Assembly: GCA_036346225.1 (NCBI GenBank)
Contig: JARFIW010001104.1
Span: 4,924,001-4,988,000, forward strand
Reading direction: 5' to 3'
DNA from: Platerodrilus igneus
Taxonomy: Eukaryota; Arthropoda; Insecta; Coleoptera; Lycidae
DNA: 64,000 nucleotides
In this document: positions 1-12,317 of the stretch, piece by piece
Layout of the letters: every line of letters begins with the position of its first letter
How positions within the stretch are numbered: the stretch's first letter is position 1
Program-made: the position numbers and the translations under genes
The notes under the pieces: model-generated
Databases searched by the model: none
Seen by the model: the letters and a program-made list of their open reading frames with translations, nothing else
What the model was told of the DNA's origin: nothing

Positions 1-1999
1 AAAAGTTATCAATCTTGTAACTTCTGGCTATTTCTTCTTTTTTATTTAACAATGCTCTTTTATATTGTTGTCTTTTAAGTTATTTGGATGTAATCCAGAG
101 ATTAAAAAAGAAGTCGTAGCATCTTCAGAAAACCTTGTGGAAATAGACTGTATAACAGAATCCAAATAAGGAATAAAGGGCTTACTCGAAAGTAATCTTC
201 AACACTACTCATATGATAATTAGACCTATGAGTTTGTCTTGGTGCAATACGTGGTAATGTAATTTCCAATCCAAAACCATGGGCATGTTCAACACTTTTT
301 TTATAAACCTTTTTAAAATATTGTTCAGGATCACTACGGTGTGTCTTAAAAAGTTTGAGCAGTTCATCTGTGTGCTGTTTAACGGAAAATAAGTTTATAC
401 TTTTAGACTGCAGTGCATTACAAACAGGTTCCAATTTGCTAGAATATTTGGCCATAATATGCAGACAAAGAATAAATTTCGACGAAGAAACGCAATTTAA
501 AAGTTGACTGGCCCTATTTCTTGTCTGAGCATTTATTTCACGGTTATGAGCTAAATTTTCCAGAGCGTTCATAGTATCTGCAAAATGTTCCGCAAACAAC
601 CTCATTGATTTATATTTGGCGGACCAGCGTGTTTCACATAATAGTGGAATATTAGAAACATATCTACGTCTTAATGGACTATCTCGAAAGAAAGTAATTA
701 CTTCTTTAATGGTACCTACTGAATTTTGAATATCCAGAATCTTATTCAAATCATTTATCACTAAATTTAATCTATGGGACGCGCAGTGAAAATATATCGC
801 TTTTGGATATTTATTTTTAATAAGTTTTTGGACTCCCTGCTCATGACCTGCCATCGTCGAGCAACCATCAAACCCTAAACCAACTAATTTATCCATACAA
901 AGACCATATTCATTACAAGCGTTTAAAATTGCAGCAGTTATACCTTCTGCGTTCATCGATATAAGGACTACAAAGCCTAAAAATTCTTCTCTGACCGAAT
1001 TGTCATTACTAACAAATCTTACTCTAAGTGATAACTGTTCTACCCCAGCAATATCTGCACTTTCGTCAGCCAGAATTAAAAATGCTTCACTCAAATTCAC
1101 ATCTTTCACAATTTTTTCCCTAATTAATGTTCCACAAATTGAAATTATTTGATTTTGAGTTCTGTGAGAGGTGTATTTTGAGTTCTTCTTGCAAAACTTT
1201 AAGTGCTCGTTTAGAATGTGATCCCCACTTTCTATTCTGAATTGTAAAAGATCTTCAAAATTACCTTTTTTATCACCTCGTAATGGCAAATCATGCATAC
1301 CACAAAAAATGACGGTGAATATTATTGGTATAAGTTTTTTGCGATTCGATTCAATCAAATCCCGCTCAGCTTCATTTATTTGAGAGGTAATTGATAGACG
1401 TTTTCCTTCAATAATTTTTGTAAAACTAGAAGCTTTATAGTTGAATCACGATGCCATTCGGTTGTAACATGTGCTTTTGCAGAAGCGACAAAGTCATGAT
1501 ATTTTGTGAAGGGCTTCACAATGAAAGAACCAAGAACCCCTCTTTTAACAGTTGGCCGAAAAACTACGCAAAATTTGCAAAGTGCGCCTTTGAGTTTTGG
1601 AGAATACGCAAGCCAATCGTATTGTTGAAGCCAGTCATATCTAAAAGCACGTCTTCTTTCTTCGGAATCGTTCTTGAAATTATATTTAGGATCTGGTTTG
1701 TAAGGATTTGTTAATAAGGAAATGCGAACATCGTCGGAAAGTGTTTCATTCGAGTTAACAAAATTGCCCAAATCGAGCATGTACTCATTCTTATCAGTTG
1801 AAAGATTGGTGTCATATTCACATGTGAGAGATTTTAAAGTATTAGGTGACGAACTACCAGCTTTATTTAGATCATTGACACTATTATGTACTATACTATT
1901 ACACTCAAAAATAGCATTAGCACCAGCACCGCTACTACTACAGCCTATGCTAAATGATTCTTTTAGTTCATTTCGTTTGAAAAATTTTCTAATATCCAT
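1..1999 (-). pseudogene. hAT-superfamily transposase (ZMYM1-like, TTF zinc finger + DUF4371), frameshifted and cut by the window edge
   Basis: Minus-strand transposase relic. Translation probably starts at 1999 with MDIRKFFKRNE. The N-terminal part (to about 1376) holds a TTF-type zinc-finger region with YDWLAYSPKLKGALCKFC. The second part (about 1358 to 102, another frame) has DUF4371/hAT RNase-H-fold features: LADESADIAG with the first acidic residues, and GFDGCSTMAG with the second. A third frame carries on from about 185 towards position 55 (DSVIQSISTRF-like), so the C-terminal dimerisation part is shifted again and runs out of the window. At least two frameshifts make it non-functional. 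ZMYM1-like and 52-kDa-repressor-like host proteins share this fold, but the breaks favour a dead transposon. I could not find convincing terminal inverted repeats. Confidence 0.8.
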
Positions 2000-3765
2000 T
2001 GTTAGTATTGTTACTGATCTTAGATCTGAATTTCTGAAAAAAAATAACACGCTTTACTTTTCTGATACTTCAAAAGAAGAGATTTGTTAATCAAATAGAC
2101 TTTAAAGAAAAAAAAAAGAATCTCCCAATTGCAAATAAATATTATTTTTAAATATGTATTCTTACGCATTAGGTACATTAGTACTTACTGCTATCCTATC
2201 CGTAACTAAACCGTAACTGCAATCTTCGGCCTTCTTTAAAAACAAAAACCAGTAACTACACTACTTATCAACACTGATAACAATAACTACAAGGAAAATG
2301 ACCAATCAATATCTCTCAACATACACGTCTTGTCTTCTACTAATTCAACAGTCAGATAAAGTTTCCTAAGTCACAAATTAAAAGTACACCGCATTCGAAA
2401 AACACTGAATACAAACTGAAGTCACTGAAGATATAGATGTACTTTACTGTTATAGATAAAGAATATATTTTTTCTCAGAATAGAACATAATGAGACATTT
2501 GTAGAACATTCCAAAGTTTTAGTTGTAGAGTACCTGAACCTGTACAATAAGAAAGAAACCATTATGAAAGCCTTTATTTATATTTCGTTTGAATAGAAAC
2601 TTTCAGGGTAAAGATATTTAGATATTAAAGAATGAAAATAACAGTTTCGTTATAGGCGGTTAGGGTTACTATTGTAAGGTAATCGCATTAATTCGCATTT
2701 CCTGCTTAAAATGACATACAAAGTCGGTCTATTTATAGTTAGACAATAGGCATACCTGTAGTGTAATCTCAACATTTAGGTTTACTTTATTTTTAAACAA
2801 TAGTATAACCGATAGTGAAATCGTAATCTTCTTCAATCTCTAGTGAAGGTGCACTTCGTGTTGCGATTTCTAACGAAAAAAAACCAAAGGAACATATTCA
2901 GGGGGGGGTCAGGCGACCCCCATTGACCCCCTTTGTGGGCGGCCTTGCCAGCTTCCCAAACGAAAACTGTTAGCGTAGTTCTTAGCTGACACTGGATGGT
3001 GATCGATCATTGTACCGTTTCTACTCTTAGATGTTCTATGATTATTGGTGGTGTTTGTTATACTTAAAAACATATTTCAAAGAGGTAGATAATAAGAGTG
3101 GTGTCCAGATTAAACCTGTAAACACCAAATAAATAGATTTACTGCTAAAATTGCACCTCAAGTGTATAGGCAACCCTTCAAACATCTCTCCAAATATTTT
3201 TTGTTATACATTTTCAATGCACTCCTCCTATTTAAAAACAGACTATCTAGGTTGTAGCAGTTATTAGACATTAAGCATTTTAGCACACTTCTGTAATCGA
3301 TGACATAATTATTTATTTCTTTACCATATTCTATCAATTTCTGATCCCTTATACTTCATTTTTGGGTTGTCGAGCTTGTGTAAATTATGGGCGGTTTTAG
3401 ACAATGGGAGTACACTTGCAACAATTCAGAGAAAGCTTTTACAATTTGCATTACATGACCATGTTACAACTTGTAACTCATATTAATACATAATCGTGGT
3501 TACATAACTGTGTCGTGATTTCAAAATATGAAATAAATCTTTCGGATATAGGTTTTTAAGATGCTTTAAATTTATCGTTGGTATTGCATTGGAGTCCTTG
3601 AACTGGAAAAAATAGCAATTTAAAACCAGTAAAATGAATTTTATTTTTGTTAAAATACTTGTTGAGAAATTGAAAAACTTATAAATTTATAAAATAATGT
3701 CTAGTAATCAGAATTTGCTTCAATTGGGAGTATAAATACCAAGTGCAAACACATACATTTTATAA
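2000..3765. other. Non-coding AT-rich stretch, no gene seen
   Basis: No open frame with recognisable protein similarity. The one compositional oddity is a G-run followed by C-runs at about 2899-2931 that could fold into a small hairpin. The interval probably contains the 5' flank of the hAT relic and unclassified repeat DNA. Confidence 0.5.
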
Positions 3766-3838
3766 GCCCGGATAGCTCAGTCGGTAGAGCATTGGACTTT
3801 TAATCCAAGGGTCCAGGGTTCAAGTCCCTGTTCGGGCG
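3766..3838 (+). tRNA. tRNA-Lys (anticodon UUU)
   Basis: A complete 73-nt cloverleaf. The acceptor stem GCCCGGA pairs with TTCGGGC (one G-T pair) and is followed by discriminator G. The D arm carries the A box (TAGCTCAGTCGG). The anticodon stem TTGGA/TCCAA closes a CTTTTAA loop with anticodon TTT at 3799-3801. The T arm carries the B box (GGTTCAAGTCC). There is no intron. All stems are intact, so this is probably a functional nuclear gene rather than a SINE head. A TATA-like stretch (TATAAATA) lies about 35 bases upstream, at 3731, as is common for insect tRNA genes. Confidence 0.97.
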
Positions 3839-3841
3839 AAC

Positions 3842-3849
3842 TTTTTTTT
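3842..3849 (+). terminator. RNA polymerase III T-run terminator of tRNA-Lys
   Basis: Eight consecutive T residues begin four bases after the tRNA 3' end, the expected pol III stop signal. Confidence 0.9.
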
Positions 3850-4801
3850 CGTATTAATCAAATCTATTTTACATTAAAACAATTTTTATTATGATTACGT
3901 ACATAAACAACATAATACCCTATATTTGTATTATGCTAATACACATGTTTTACCTATTACGGAAAATGCAGACGTTATTTTTAATGTAATTATTGCCATT
4001 ATTAAATGCGAAAGTTTGATTTTTAATATGAGTGATAATGCGTACTCTGATGTATATTTTTTGCAGTTACACAGCGGTGACTTGTGATTCATGGAGAGAA
4101 CGTTCACGCTTTAACCTGTTAGCTGCCCTGGTCTTCATTGGGACTAGCTAGTTAATTTTTTTTATTTACATCAATAATTAATAATTATTTCAGTTGCACT
4201 AACTACATGAGACCTATTTCTTCAGTGGATATTTAAATTACGTGCGCAATTCTACTGTTCATATTTTGCAAAGTTGATAAACACAAATTAGATTTCGATA
4301 ACACAAAAATTTTACAACTGGAATCAGACCAATCGAAACGAATATTTTCGGAAATGTGTTATCCCTTTAGTGCATCGTGTAGCCGAAATGCCACGGTCTT
4401 TTTCTACTTATCGTAAATCATGGATATGAACCGTTCAGCCATTGGTTAGATAAGGCGTTCAGCTTCGTGCACTTTGTTGCACTACTGCTAGGATATTATT
4501 CATTTCTTATTGGCTACTCTATTTTTCGCACAGATAGCAACAACGAGAGCTACAGACTAACGACAATGCCACTAGATACCTCACACAGCACGGCAAGCGA
4601 CTAATTGTTGGTATTTTTGTTGCGTTTGTGCCACAGTAAAAGTACGTGACAACTGGGAATCGTTTTTTTAAGGTATGTAAATTGTAATTTTGAAGTCGTT
4701 TACGTAAGATTTCAATTCATTAATTCATCAATCAAGAATTAAAATTTATATAGCAAATATGCAACATTGTGCGTGAATAGTTTATTTTTCTGCTCGTAGA
4801 G
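3850..4801. other. Spacer and probable 5' end of a piggyBac-like element
   Basis: No coding region. At 4111-4114 there is a TTAA tetranucleotide directly followed by CCTGTTAGCTGCCC. TTAA is the obligatory target of piggyBac elements, and a pyrimidine-rich CC-start end resembles Looper-type piggyBac ends. The transposase relic starts about 690 bases downstream, so this could be its left end. No matching right end was found because the element is truncated. Confidence 0.35.
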
Positions 4802-5818
4802 ATGGCTGGTTCAGACAAAATAAAAAGATTGACTGATGCAAAATTACAGTAGTTCGCTGACCATTTGAGCGAAATAAGTGAAGATGGACAAGATATTGAT
4901 GACGACTCGTTGGAAGAGGAGCCTGATGAACTTTATGATTTTGAACTAGATGAAATTCCTGTCATACTTGATAATGATTTCACAGAAGTTGAAATAGCCG
5001 ATATGCCAATAGAGTTTGAAGACGGAATATTGGTTCAATCAGAAAATGATTTAGAACTCATCAACAGCTAGCTAGAAGCTTCGCAACAGTACCATTCAAA
5101 CTCAGGTGCTACAAATGAACCTTCCACATTACGCCAATCAAATAAAGTTTCAACATACAAGAAACCAAATCCTATATCTGTTTACAATATAAGAGATTTG
5201 AAATGGAAAAAGGTATTTAATAGTTTTTGAAGAAAAATTTGAAATTTCGGGGTAATTCCACTTTACCAGAAGTAATAATTCAGCTTTCCAGTACATATCA
5301 TTTTTTTAAATATTTTTTTACATACGGCATTATAAATTTAATTGTTGAGCAAAGCAACCTGTATTCATTCGGTACTATTAAATCCATCAAAGCCGGCAAA
5401 TTTAACCTCCGACGATATACAAAAATATATAGGAATATGTTTCTATATATCCATAGTGCATTTGTCAAGCATTAGAAGTTACTGGTCAAAAACAATTGGT
5501 TATGAAAAAGTAATTGCAACAAGGAGCCTAAAGGCATTTGAAAAAATACGTGCGTTTCTTCATTTCAATGACAATTCTAAAATTACGCCTAGAAATAAAG
5601 CTAATAAGGATCCGAATGAAGAACACGACTGGCTTTTCAAAATTAGATCTATTGTAGATAGTTTGAAAAACAGATTTAAAGATATTCCATTTGAAAAGTA
5701 TCTTTCTGTTGATGAGCAATTTTGTGCTACTAAAATTTACCATTATCTATTACAATACATACCTCTGAAACCACACAAATGAGGTTTCAAAGTTTTTGTG
5801 GTGAGCGGACTTACCAGA
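4802..5818 (+). pseudogene. piggyBac-like transposase (PGBD4-type), truncated
   Basis: Reading starts at ATG 4802 (MAGSDKIKRLTDAKLQ) and meets an in-frame TAG at 4850. It continues through an acidic N-terminal region typical of piggyBac proteins (DDDSLEEEPDEL), with further stops near 5069 and 5226. The transposase core (DDE_Tnp_1_7) follows: IGICFYISI, RSYWSKTIGYEK, IRAFLHFNDNSK, then YLSVDEQF, which holds the first catalytic Asp. KPHK is followed by TGA where the family usually has Trp, then GFKVFVVSG. Sequence identity is lost near 5820, where LTR-like copy A begins, so the remaining catalytic Asp residues are missing. This is a dead 5' half. Confidence 0.85.
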
Positions 5819-5838
5819 TTTACCTATATTTACCTATA

Positions 5839-7815
5839 TTCGAAAATTTTATTAAATTTTCAAAACTCGAAAATTGCATATAATAGAAAATTTTTCAAAA
5901 ATTAATTTCTTACCCAGATTTCTCTCTTCCTCGGTTGAATTGCTTTCATCAACTGCTTCCGGCTAGCTCAGCTGGACCTCCTCTGGATACCTAGATTCAC
6001 TATTATGCTTTGCATCGTTCACGCACACTCCCAATAAAACCACAAAATACACCAATCATACAATCTTTTATTTATCACTATTTACAAGTAAAATTCAATA
6101 TTATCCACATTTCAGTGATCAAGTTACACCTCAATAAATCTTATTTTGTAATGTCCTGTATTTTAATTTAAATTATCCAACACGTAGAATGTACCCGGAG
6201 TAAATGGGCCTTGAATAATATCTTATTTCTCATTCTTTCTTTATAATTTATTTTAAATCTACGTAAACTTTGTAGTATGGTGAGCTCATGATAACCCAGT
6301 TAATTATGAATAATGTATGCCCTTATACTTCGCATACTCTTACAATAAACAAAAAAAAACAAACCCATGTACTCTTTACAAAATTTAACTTCCTGATGGA
6401 ACGTTAATAAGCTTTAAATACACCTTCAAATTTCTATTTAAATACCATAATAAAGTTCGTTATACGTATTATGTTTGAATACGCAAAATAATGCACAATA
6501 GCTTCAAAATTCACTCTCATACGTCACCCAATATTCATAGTTTCATAGTTTATAACAACACAATTTCAAAGCGTTACCTGGAATTTCTAGAAGATCTCTG
6601 CTCCGTTGACGATGCCGTGTATTTGCTTCTTTCTGCTTTGCAGGCTGCTTCTAGCTATTAGTAGAAGAACCCCATCCAAGTTGCGCTGCTTGCGCTGCCT
6701 CCACGGTGTATCCAATTTCCAAATCCAAATTAATTATACAACTTTCATAATTATTTTATTTGATCCACGTTTCATAACGTCACTAACACGAGCTTGTTAA
6801 AAAATATATGTGACACCTCAATAAAAAAATGTAAACTCGGCACAATTCGCGTACAAATTATGAGGCTAACACCATGTTATATAATTTAAAATAATTTCTA
6901 TACTTACAAGCTCGTGGTAGCTTTGGTACGTAGTCTGACGCGTTTAAAATACTAAGGGCTTTTATTATATTTTGAAAAGGTATTTATACAATTTCCGATG
7001 CCACCTCTAGCCGCATTTCACGCGAAGTTCTTCATTTACAACAACACGTTCTTAAAATTTTGGTTTAACCGATTTGTAAGTCCTCGAATTCAGCGCGTCG
7101 TTACGATCTTTTCTGAAAATTAATATGCAATATTCCCGTGTCTTGTCTGATGTGCGACTAACGATAGCGACCAATAGTCTCTGCCTATACTAACCTATAC
7201 TAACGCTGTCCCTTGCTTATGCATATTTTACGTCTCTTTCTCACCTTGTTTGAGTGGTAGAAATCGATAGTTCTGACCGTGTTCTACAACTCCATGTGGA
7301 CCCCAAAATTACGTGCTTTAAATAACCGCTCATTAGCGTTTAATGGTAAAACATCCGACCGTTTACCGGATATCCTTTGAAACCTTGTTTGTTATCTACA
7401 AAAATACATGGAACTTGACATTTAGAAATCTGCAGGTGTTTAATTTTAACGAACGTTTTAAATAACATTTCTACAAGTTGGATTTTCAGCGTATTTTAAC
7501 CCCACCGATATATTTGTTTGTTAGCAACGCGTTTCGCCTTGGTATTATTGATTTTTACACGCTTTTATGCATATTATACGTAAATAACCGTTCATTTAAA
7601 CTCAATTAAATTAATAAATTAATTGCATTCGCTTCTAACATTTTTTTTACGAAACTAGCTAAATTTTATTCATTATTTGTAAAATTTTGTTAATACTTGT
7701 TACTTAAAAATGAACTAACTGGAATAATTTCGCACATAAATTCTGGTCGTTTCCTTTATACAGGGTGTTTTGAAATTACTTTGTTTATACGTAGATTTAG
7801 CCCTTTAAAACCACT

Positions 7816-7818
<3 letters not shown>
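5839..7818 (-). mobile_element. LTR-like repeat family, copy A (about 2.0 kb)
   Basis: On the minus strand this matches copy C (60741-62733) in order along its length. It has a TGTAGTGG start next to a TA microsatellite, an ACACCCTGTATA motif about 45 bases in, and a TATAAATA box with a downstream GTAAGT donor (see the regulatory entry). It also has a block reading TGAGCTCACCATAC in that orientation, an AATAAA-rich stretch, and a block containing GAGCTAGCC. The CA-end is lost where it meets the piggyBac relic. No protein is encoded. I read it as a solo LTR of a large LTR retrotransposon; another non-autonomous element is possible. Confidence 0.6.
6902..6988 (-). promoter_or_regulatory. TATA box and splice donor inside LTR-like copy A
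   Basis: On the minus strand TATAAATA (6988-6981) is followed about 80 bases later by CACGAGCTT and a GTAAGT donor (6907-6902). The same pair at nearly the same distance is found in copy C. Confidence 0.5.

Positions 7819-7853
<35 letters not shown>
7819..7853. repeat. (TA)n microsatellite
   Basis: An uninterrupted TA run separates LTR-like copy A from the 3' end of a Penelope-like element. Confidence 0.95.
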
Positions 7854-7856
<3 letters not shown>

Positions 7857-9155
7857 GTTCTTAGTTCTTGGGAGTAGGTCAATATAAACTAGACCAGATT
7901 GAAAAATTCATATTTAACATGCAGAATCTTCTCTATTTACGCGTTTCGGTCTGATAGACCATTTTCAAAATAGCTACAACTTCACAACATAAACAATAAA
8001 TAAATACTAAAATATGTGTTACATACCAGTTGTCGATTGAATAAAATTTTTTTTTCTGTAATAGTTTAATATTAAGACAATTTTTACTGAGTTGCAATTC
8101 TTAATAAAAATTTCGTATTAAATTATAATATACACTGGAGAAATGCTCTTGGTCGGATTTAGAAATAATAGAATTTATGTTGAGTTGAATATGTATAGTT
8201 TTCAATGCATTTCTTTTGTTATCGTTTATTTCAGTACCCAAAATTTTAACATTTTTAAAGTCAAACTAGTGTGACATTTCAATTGCATGGGCAGCGAGTG
8301 CTGTACTTTTTTTGTTGCTCGTTTGGATTGAATATTTATGTTCGTAAACTCTCTTATGAATGTACTGCTTGGTGGTTCCTATGTAACATCCGGAACAATC
8401 AATACAATTAATTTCATAAACCGAATGTGTTTTATTTTTATTTTCTATTGTAGGTTTTAGTTTGGTATAAAACGTTTTCGCAAAATTATTAGGTTTGTGT
8501 GTTACTTGGATACTATGAACTTCCAAACATTTTAAAATATACTCAATTCCTATTATTGTGTCTTTCTGATTAGTTTTACTATTATTATTGGCATTAGTAA
8601 ATATATTATGTATTTTATTTCTAATAATGGGTTCATAAAATTGTTTTGGGTAGGCGTTATTTTTCAAGATATTTTTTACTTTTTTATGTTTTTTGTCTAT
8701 GTTTGTTATGTGATAATAGGACCGCTCTTTCAATTAAGTTCGTGATTACATTTTTCTTATATTGATTAGGTACAATAGAGTTGTAGCTTAGTTGTCTACC
8801 ACTCCACGTTGGTTTGTTGTACCAATTTGTAGAAATCGTTCGTGAACTGTCATGTTTGATCTATAGGTCCAAAAATACTATTGTCTTATTATTTCTTTTT
8901 CTATGGTGAATTGTAACCGTGGATGGAAAGAATTAAATTTATTTATGGTTTCATCTATTTTATCCACTGGTAGGTACATAATACGTAGCGTTTGAAGAAA
9001 GTTTGTTTAAAACTCAATTGTTTTATGATCGTACTTTTTAGTTCTTCAAGGACTAAGTTTGCTATAGTTGAAGATATTGATGAGCCCATCGCTGTACCAA
9101 ATATCTGTGTAAAGACTTCTTCCTGAAATTTAAAATAAGTGGTGTCCCAACATAA
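7854..9155 (-). pseudogene. Penelope-like retroelement: C-terminal reverse transcriptase and GIY-YIG endonuclease
   Basis: Minus-strand PLE relic. Near 9150-9070 the translation gives the PLE RT signature with QIFGTAMGSSISSTIANLVL. Downstream, FFKRYV runs straight into MYLPVDKIDET across a frame change, so the catalytic Asp-Asp pair of YVDD appears to be deleted. The 8733-8266 frame holds the GIY-YIG nuclease: VYEINCIDCSGCYIGTT, KRVYEHK and ALAAHAIEMSH. A stem-loop plus GAAACGCG (about 7960-7942 on this strand) matches the hammerhead-like tail of PLEs, but the CUGAUGA core is degenerate. The 3' end abuts the (TA)n tract. PLEs use GIY-YIG-assisted target-primed reverse transcription; this copy is dead. 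Confidence 0.85.
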
Positions 9156-9164
9156 CTAAGTTTT

Positions 9165-9558
9165 CAGACCAAACAAAGTCAATAAACTATGATCAAATCG
9201 TAGCAAGTATCGAAGCCGCAATTAAAATGAAACCAACAGAAGAAAAAATATTAATAAGAAATAAAATATGCAACATTTTAACAAACCACCAAAACACAAA
9301 AAATAACAATACAAATAAAAACGGCTTAAACCATTATATAAAATTAACAAAAACCTTTCTGAAAAATAACACGGATATATTGGTACTACAGGCCGATAAA
9401 AGTAAATCTACCGTGCTATTGACTATTGTATAAAGAAGAATACACTAATAAAATGAATGATATGCTTGAAGACACGGCCACCTATGCAATACAGAAATTT
9501 GATCCAACTTTAAAAATACAGACCAGTCTAAACTCAATGATAAACACTTGGTTTTAAA

Positions 9559-9562
<4 letters not shown>
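9165..9562 (+). pseudogene. Penelope-like retroelement N-terminal fragment, inverted relative to its neighbour
   Basis: Plus-strand frame beginning about 9227 with KPTEEKILIRNKICNIL and LKNNTDILVLQADKSKS, the PLE region just before the RT core (ILVLKADKG-like). After a frameshift at about 9430 it continues with YKEEYTNKMNDMLED. It stops in the TA tract at 9563. Its head meets the minus-strand RT piece at about 9155-9165, giving a head-to-head layout often seen in PLE insertions. Confidence 0.75.

Positions 9563-9609
<47 letters not shown>
9563..9609. repeat. (TA)n microsatellite
   Basis: TA dinucleotide run interrupting the PLE fragment and marking the left limit of the unclassified element that follows. 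Confidence 0.95.
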
Positions 9610-9610
<1 letters not shown>

Positions 9611-11330
9611 ATATGATAACGCCGTACTCGGTTTCAATGGACGTTTTCTATAACTTTACCTCTCTGTGTTTTCTAATCAAATTTAAATCTCACTAATTTT
9701 ACTATTATGCCACGGCTAGCTTTTATTAATCTACACAGAGTGCACAACGTTACGATGATAAATTTTTTCTTCTCCACCCCTTTATGATTACCTTTTTGTT
9801 TGAATTATGAAACGAGATTAATTAATTCCATATAATGAAAAGAAATATTATGTACAAGTTTTGAAAATTATTAAAATACACTCTTCAATCAATCAATATC
9901 ATGTCCTATTTGTCTCAAAATTTATATGCTTTGCAATCAATCTAAAGTCATCAAAGCTACCCTTTTTATCAAAGAAACCTAGAACGTTCTAAACCCCTTT
10001 ATAATATTACGTACTTTGAACGTATACAATGTTGTTGCTGACTTCGTTACACTTTTACGTAAATTCAGTATTCAAATTTAAATAGAAAAATTACTTAAAA
10101 CTAATTAGATCTGACCTGTTACTGCTCTGCTTAATTGAACCCCTTGGTTTCAATAAATTGTTTCTTGCTTCTTTGTTTTATTTGCATTGAATCTCGCAAA
10201 TTAAAATTGTACCAAAATTGTCGACGCTGATTTGAAATATTATTTTAATCCATTTAAAATATCCCCATATTCGAATTATTATATCTATCCACACATTTGA
10301 AATGTTATACTATCAATTAGAATATTCCATGCATTTAAATTATTATACCATCCATTAGGATTTATTATCAACCAACTAGGATTTGAATTATTATATCTAT
10401 CCTCGAATTATTCATTCATTCAGAATTATTATACCACATTCGCAATTATCACCCAATTAGGATTATCCATACACTCGGAATTATTCTCCACCAATTAGGA
10501 GCCCTATTATTATATTATTAGTTTAAATAAATTACCTCAAATTCTACTCACGTTAAACGGCAACCGAAATTTTCATATTTGTAGCACTTATTTGTCACTA
10601 TCTATTTCATTAAACATTTAATATTACGCGTGACTTTTTGAATCAGAGTGGCGCAGCTTTGCCCTGCTTAATTAGAACTGTCTTATCATGGCTCGCTGTT
10701 AAATATAGGCTGATCCCACTTGCATGTGGGTTGGGTTTTCAACCAGTCTGTAGCTATCTTAACTAATAAGGTCTTTGTATTTGATGCATCTTGATGTGGT
10801 TTTCTGATGTAATATATTCGGTTTTCCGAGTAATGGTTATTTGCTTATAGATACCTCGTTATCAGACCATACGTTGTTTTGTGTAGATATCGCCTTTTCC
10901 ATAATTAAACAAAAATACATGATGCAATTTTAATTTTACTTTCGTCTATTTTATGCGTTTTTAAACTGCATTTTCTTATCAAAAATGTTGATTGTTTCTA
11001 TGCACTTACACAAAGCTTTGTTAAGTTTTATCTCTATCTCCGTAATATTTTATAACTAATTAAAATCCTTTTCAATGCGTGTTTAATTACATGTACTATC
11101 CTTTCCTCTAAATACGCGTACTTTTGCTAAAAGATATTGCTACTTGCATTGCTTATAATTAATAAAGCTCTATATACAGGGTGTTAAATGCTTACTATTT
11201 ACATAATATCCAAATTACTTAATTTTCTGTTAAATAAATGCAGTTTTCTGCTTCCTATTGCAATTTATGGTTACTGCACGATCCTTGCTACTGAATACAC
11301 CCCTAAGCAACCCCTTATCACAGCATTATA

Positions 11331-11333
<3 letters not shown>
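9610..11333. mobile_element. Unclassified non-coding element between two TA tracts (copy F)
   Basis: About 1.7 kb with no coding potential, bounded by (TA)n on both sides. It contains TATACAGGGTG near its right end (about 11174), a motif shared with the right ends of LTR-like copies A and B. From about 10240 to 10510 there are degenerate tandem units built on AATTATTATA and TCCA/CCATTAGGAT words. Its outline resembles the LTR-like family but the sequence is too diverged for me to assign it there. Confidence 0.35.
10240..10510. repeat. Degenerate tandem repeat
   Basis: Recurring words such as GAATTATTATAYCATCC and CAATTAGGATT appear at irregular spacing. It looks like a decayed minisatellite. 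Confidence 0.45.
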
Positions 11334-11375
<42 letters not shown>

Positions 11376-11376
11376 A
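11334..11376. repeat. (TA)n microsatellite
   Basis: Near-perfect TA run with one TG interruption. Confidence 0.95.
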
Positions 11377-12075
11377 TATTTAACAAACACCATACATTTT
11401 CTTACATAGTCTAAAAACAATTCCTTAATTGTAGAATTAAAATTTCTTTACTTTCACTTACTAAATTTAGCGATAAATAATTAATGGATGTGTACCAGAC
11501 TCCAAAATTCTGCATCTGCATAAAAGAGCATAATAGAATGAACGTAACGATTTTATAAACAGGATATTTCTAACAATATAGTGAGGCAATTTTCTTAAAT
11601 AAAGGCCATGACGTCTATCTAGTTCTGTAACAGTCTTGCCAACGTATGGCGACCTAGAATTCTGCCAATATATTATGCATCTTAAGAGTTGTTACAAGAA
11701 TGCTAATGAGGATGCGCTATATTAAGCGTAACACATTGCCAATTAAAAGTATAAATATTATATAATAATCCGCATTCTTTAACATTTAATTAAATACCAA
11801 GGTGTTAGTTCTAAAAATGGAATATTAGAATATGTAAAATAGCAAAAAGTGTTTGCAACAAAACATCTTTTCATTCTACCTTGGGATTTAATAACAGTAT
11901 TAGTCAGTAATCCTTTATTGAATAGTGAGATGTGTGTGATTATCCTCTGCATCTTCAATACGGAAGTAAATTGCAAATAAATAAGTTTACTTTCAAGAAA
12001 TTGTTCCATAGATCTTTTGTTATTTGTTTAGTCTTGAGAAGCTCAGGCCTAGTGTGTGAATAAGTTCGATAAAGA
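11377..12075. other. Non-coding DNA, probable promoter region of the split secreted-protein gene
   Basis: No open frame with recognisable similarity. It lies directly upstream of the candidate first exon at 12076. A weak kB-like word, GGGATTTAAT (about 11883), and a GATAA word on the minus strand (about 11940) are present, but each is short enough to occur by chance. Confidence 0.3.
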
Positions 12076-12090
12076 ATGGCCAAACTTTCG
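12076..12090 (+). CDS. Candidate first coding exon of a small secreted protein (five codons, MAKLS)
   Basis: ATG GCC AAA CTT TCG followed directly by a consensus GTAAGT donor at 12091. It has the same length, phase and start (Met-Ala-basic) as the first exons of the two abaecin-like genes in this window. Joined in phase 0 to the exon at 22394 it gives MAKLSVYLLISVLCMVSWA, a textbook signal peptide of basic start, hydrophobic core and small residue at the cleavage site. The intron would be about 10.3 kb and full of transposons. The exon call rests on this match and on the lack of a better first exon near 22394. No transcript evidence is available. Confidence 0.55.
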
Positions 12091-12317
12091 GTAAGTATTT
12101 CTTTAGTATATCTGTTTTGTATATTATAAGAAATTTTAAGATATTAGAAATATAAAATCAAAATATTTTATTAATTTTCTTTTTAATTCAAGATAGAGTT
12201 TGATTCATTAAGTAGCGACCATCAAAAATGTTGTAATGTATTTTATTTATTATTATTTATTTATTATTGTTATAACTTTTATAAACATATATACTTATTT
12301 CCAACATTTTATGTCTT

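Noticed and set aside
2899..2935. CAGGGG-type end next to a G/C-run hairpin as a possible hAT terminal inverted repeat
   Set aside because: The orientation is wrong for the right end of the minus-strand hAT relic, and no partner end or 8-base target duplication was found.
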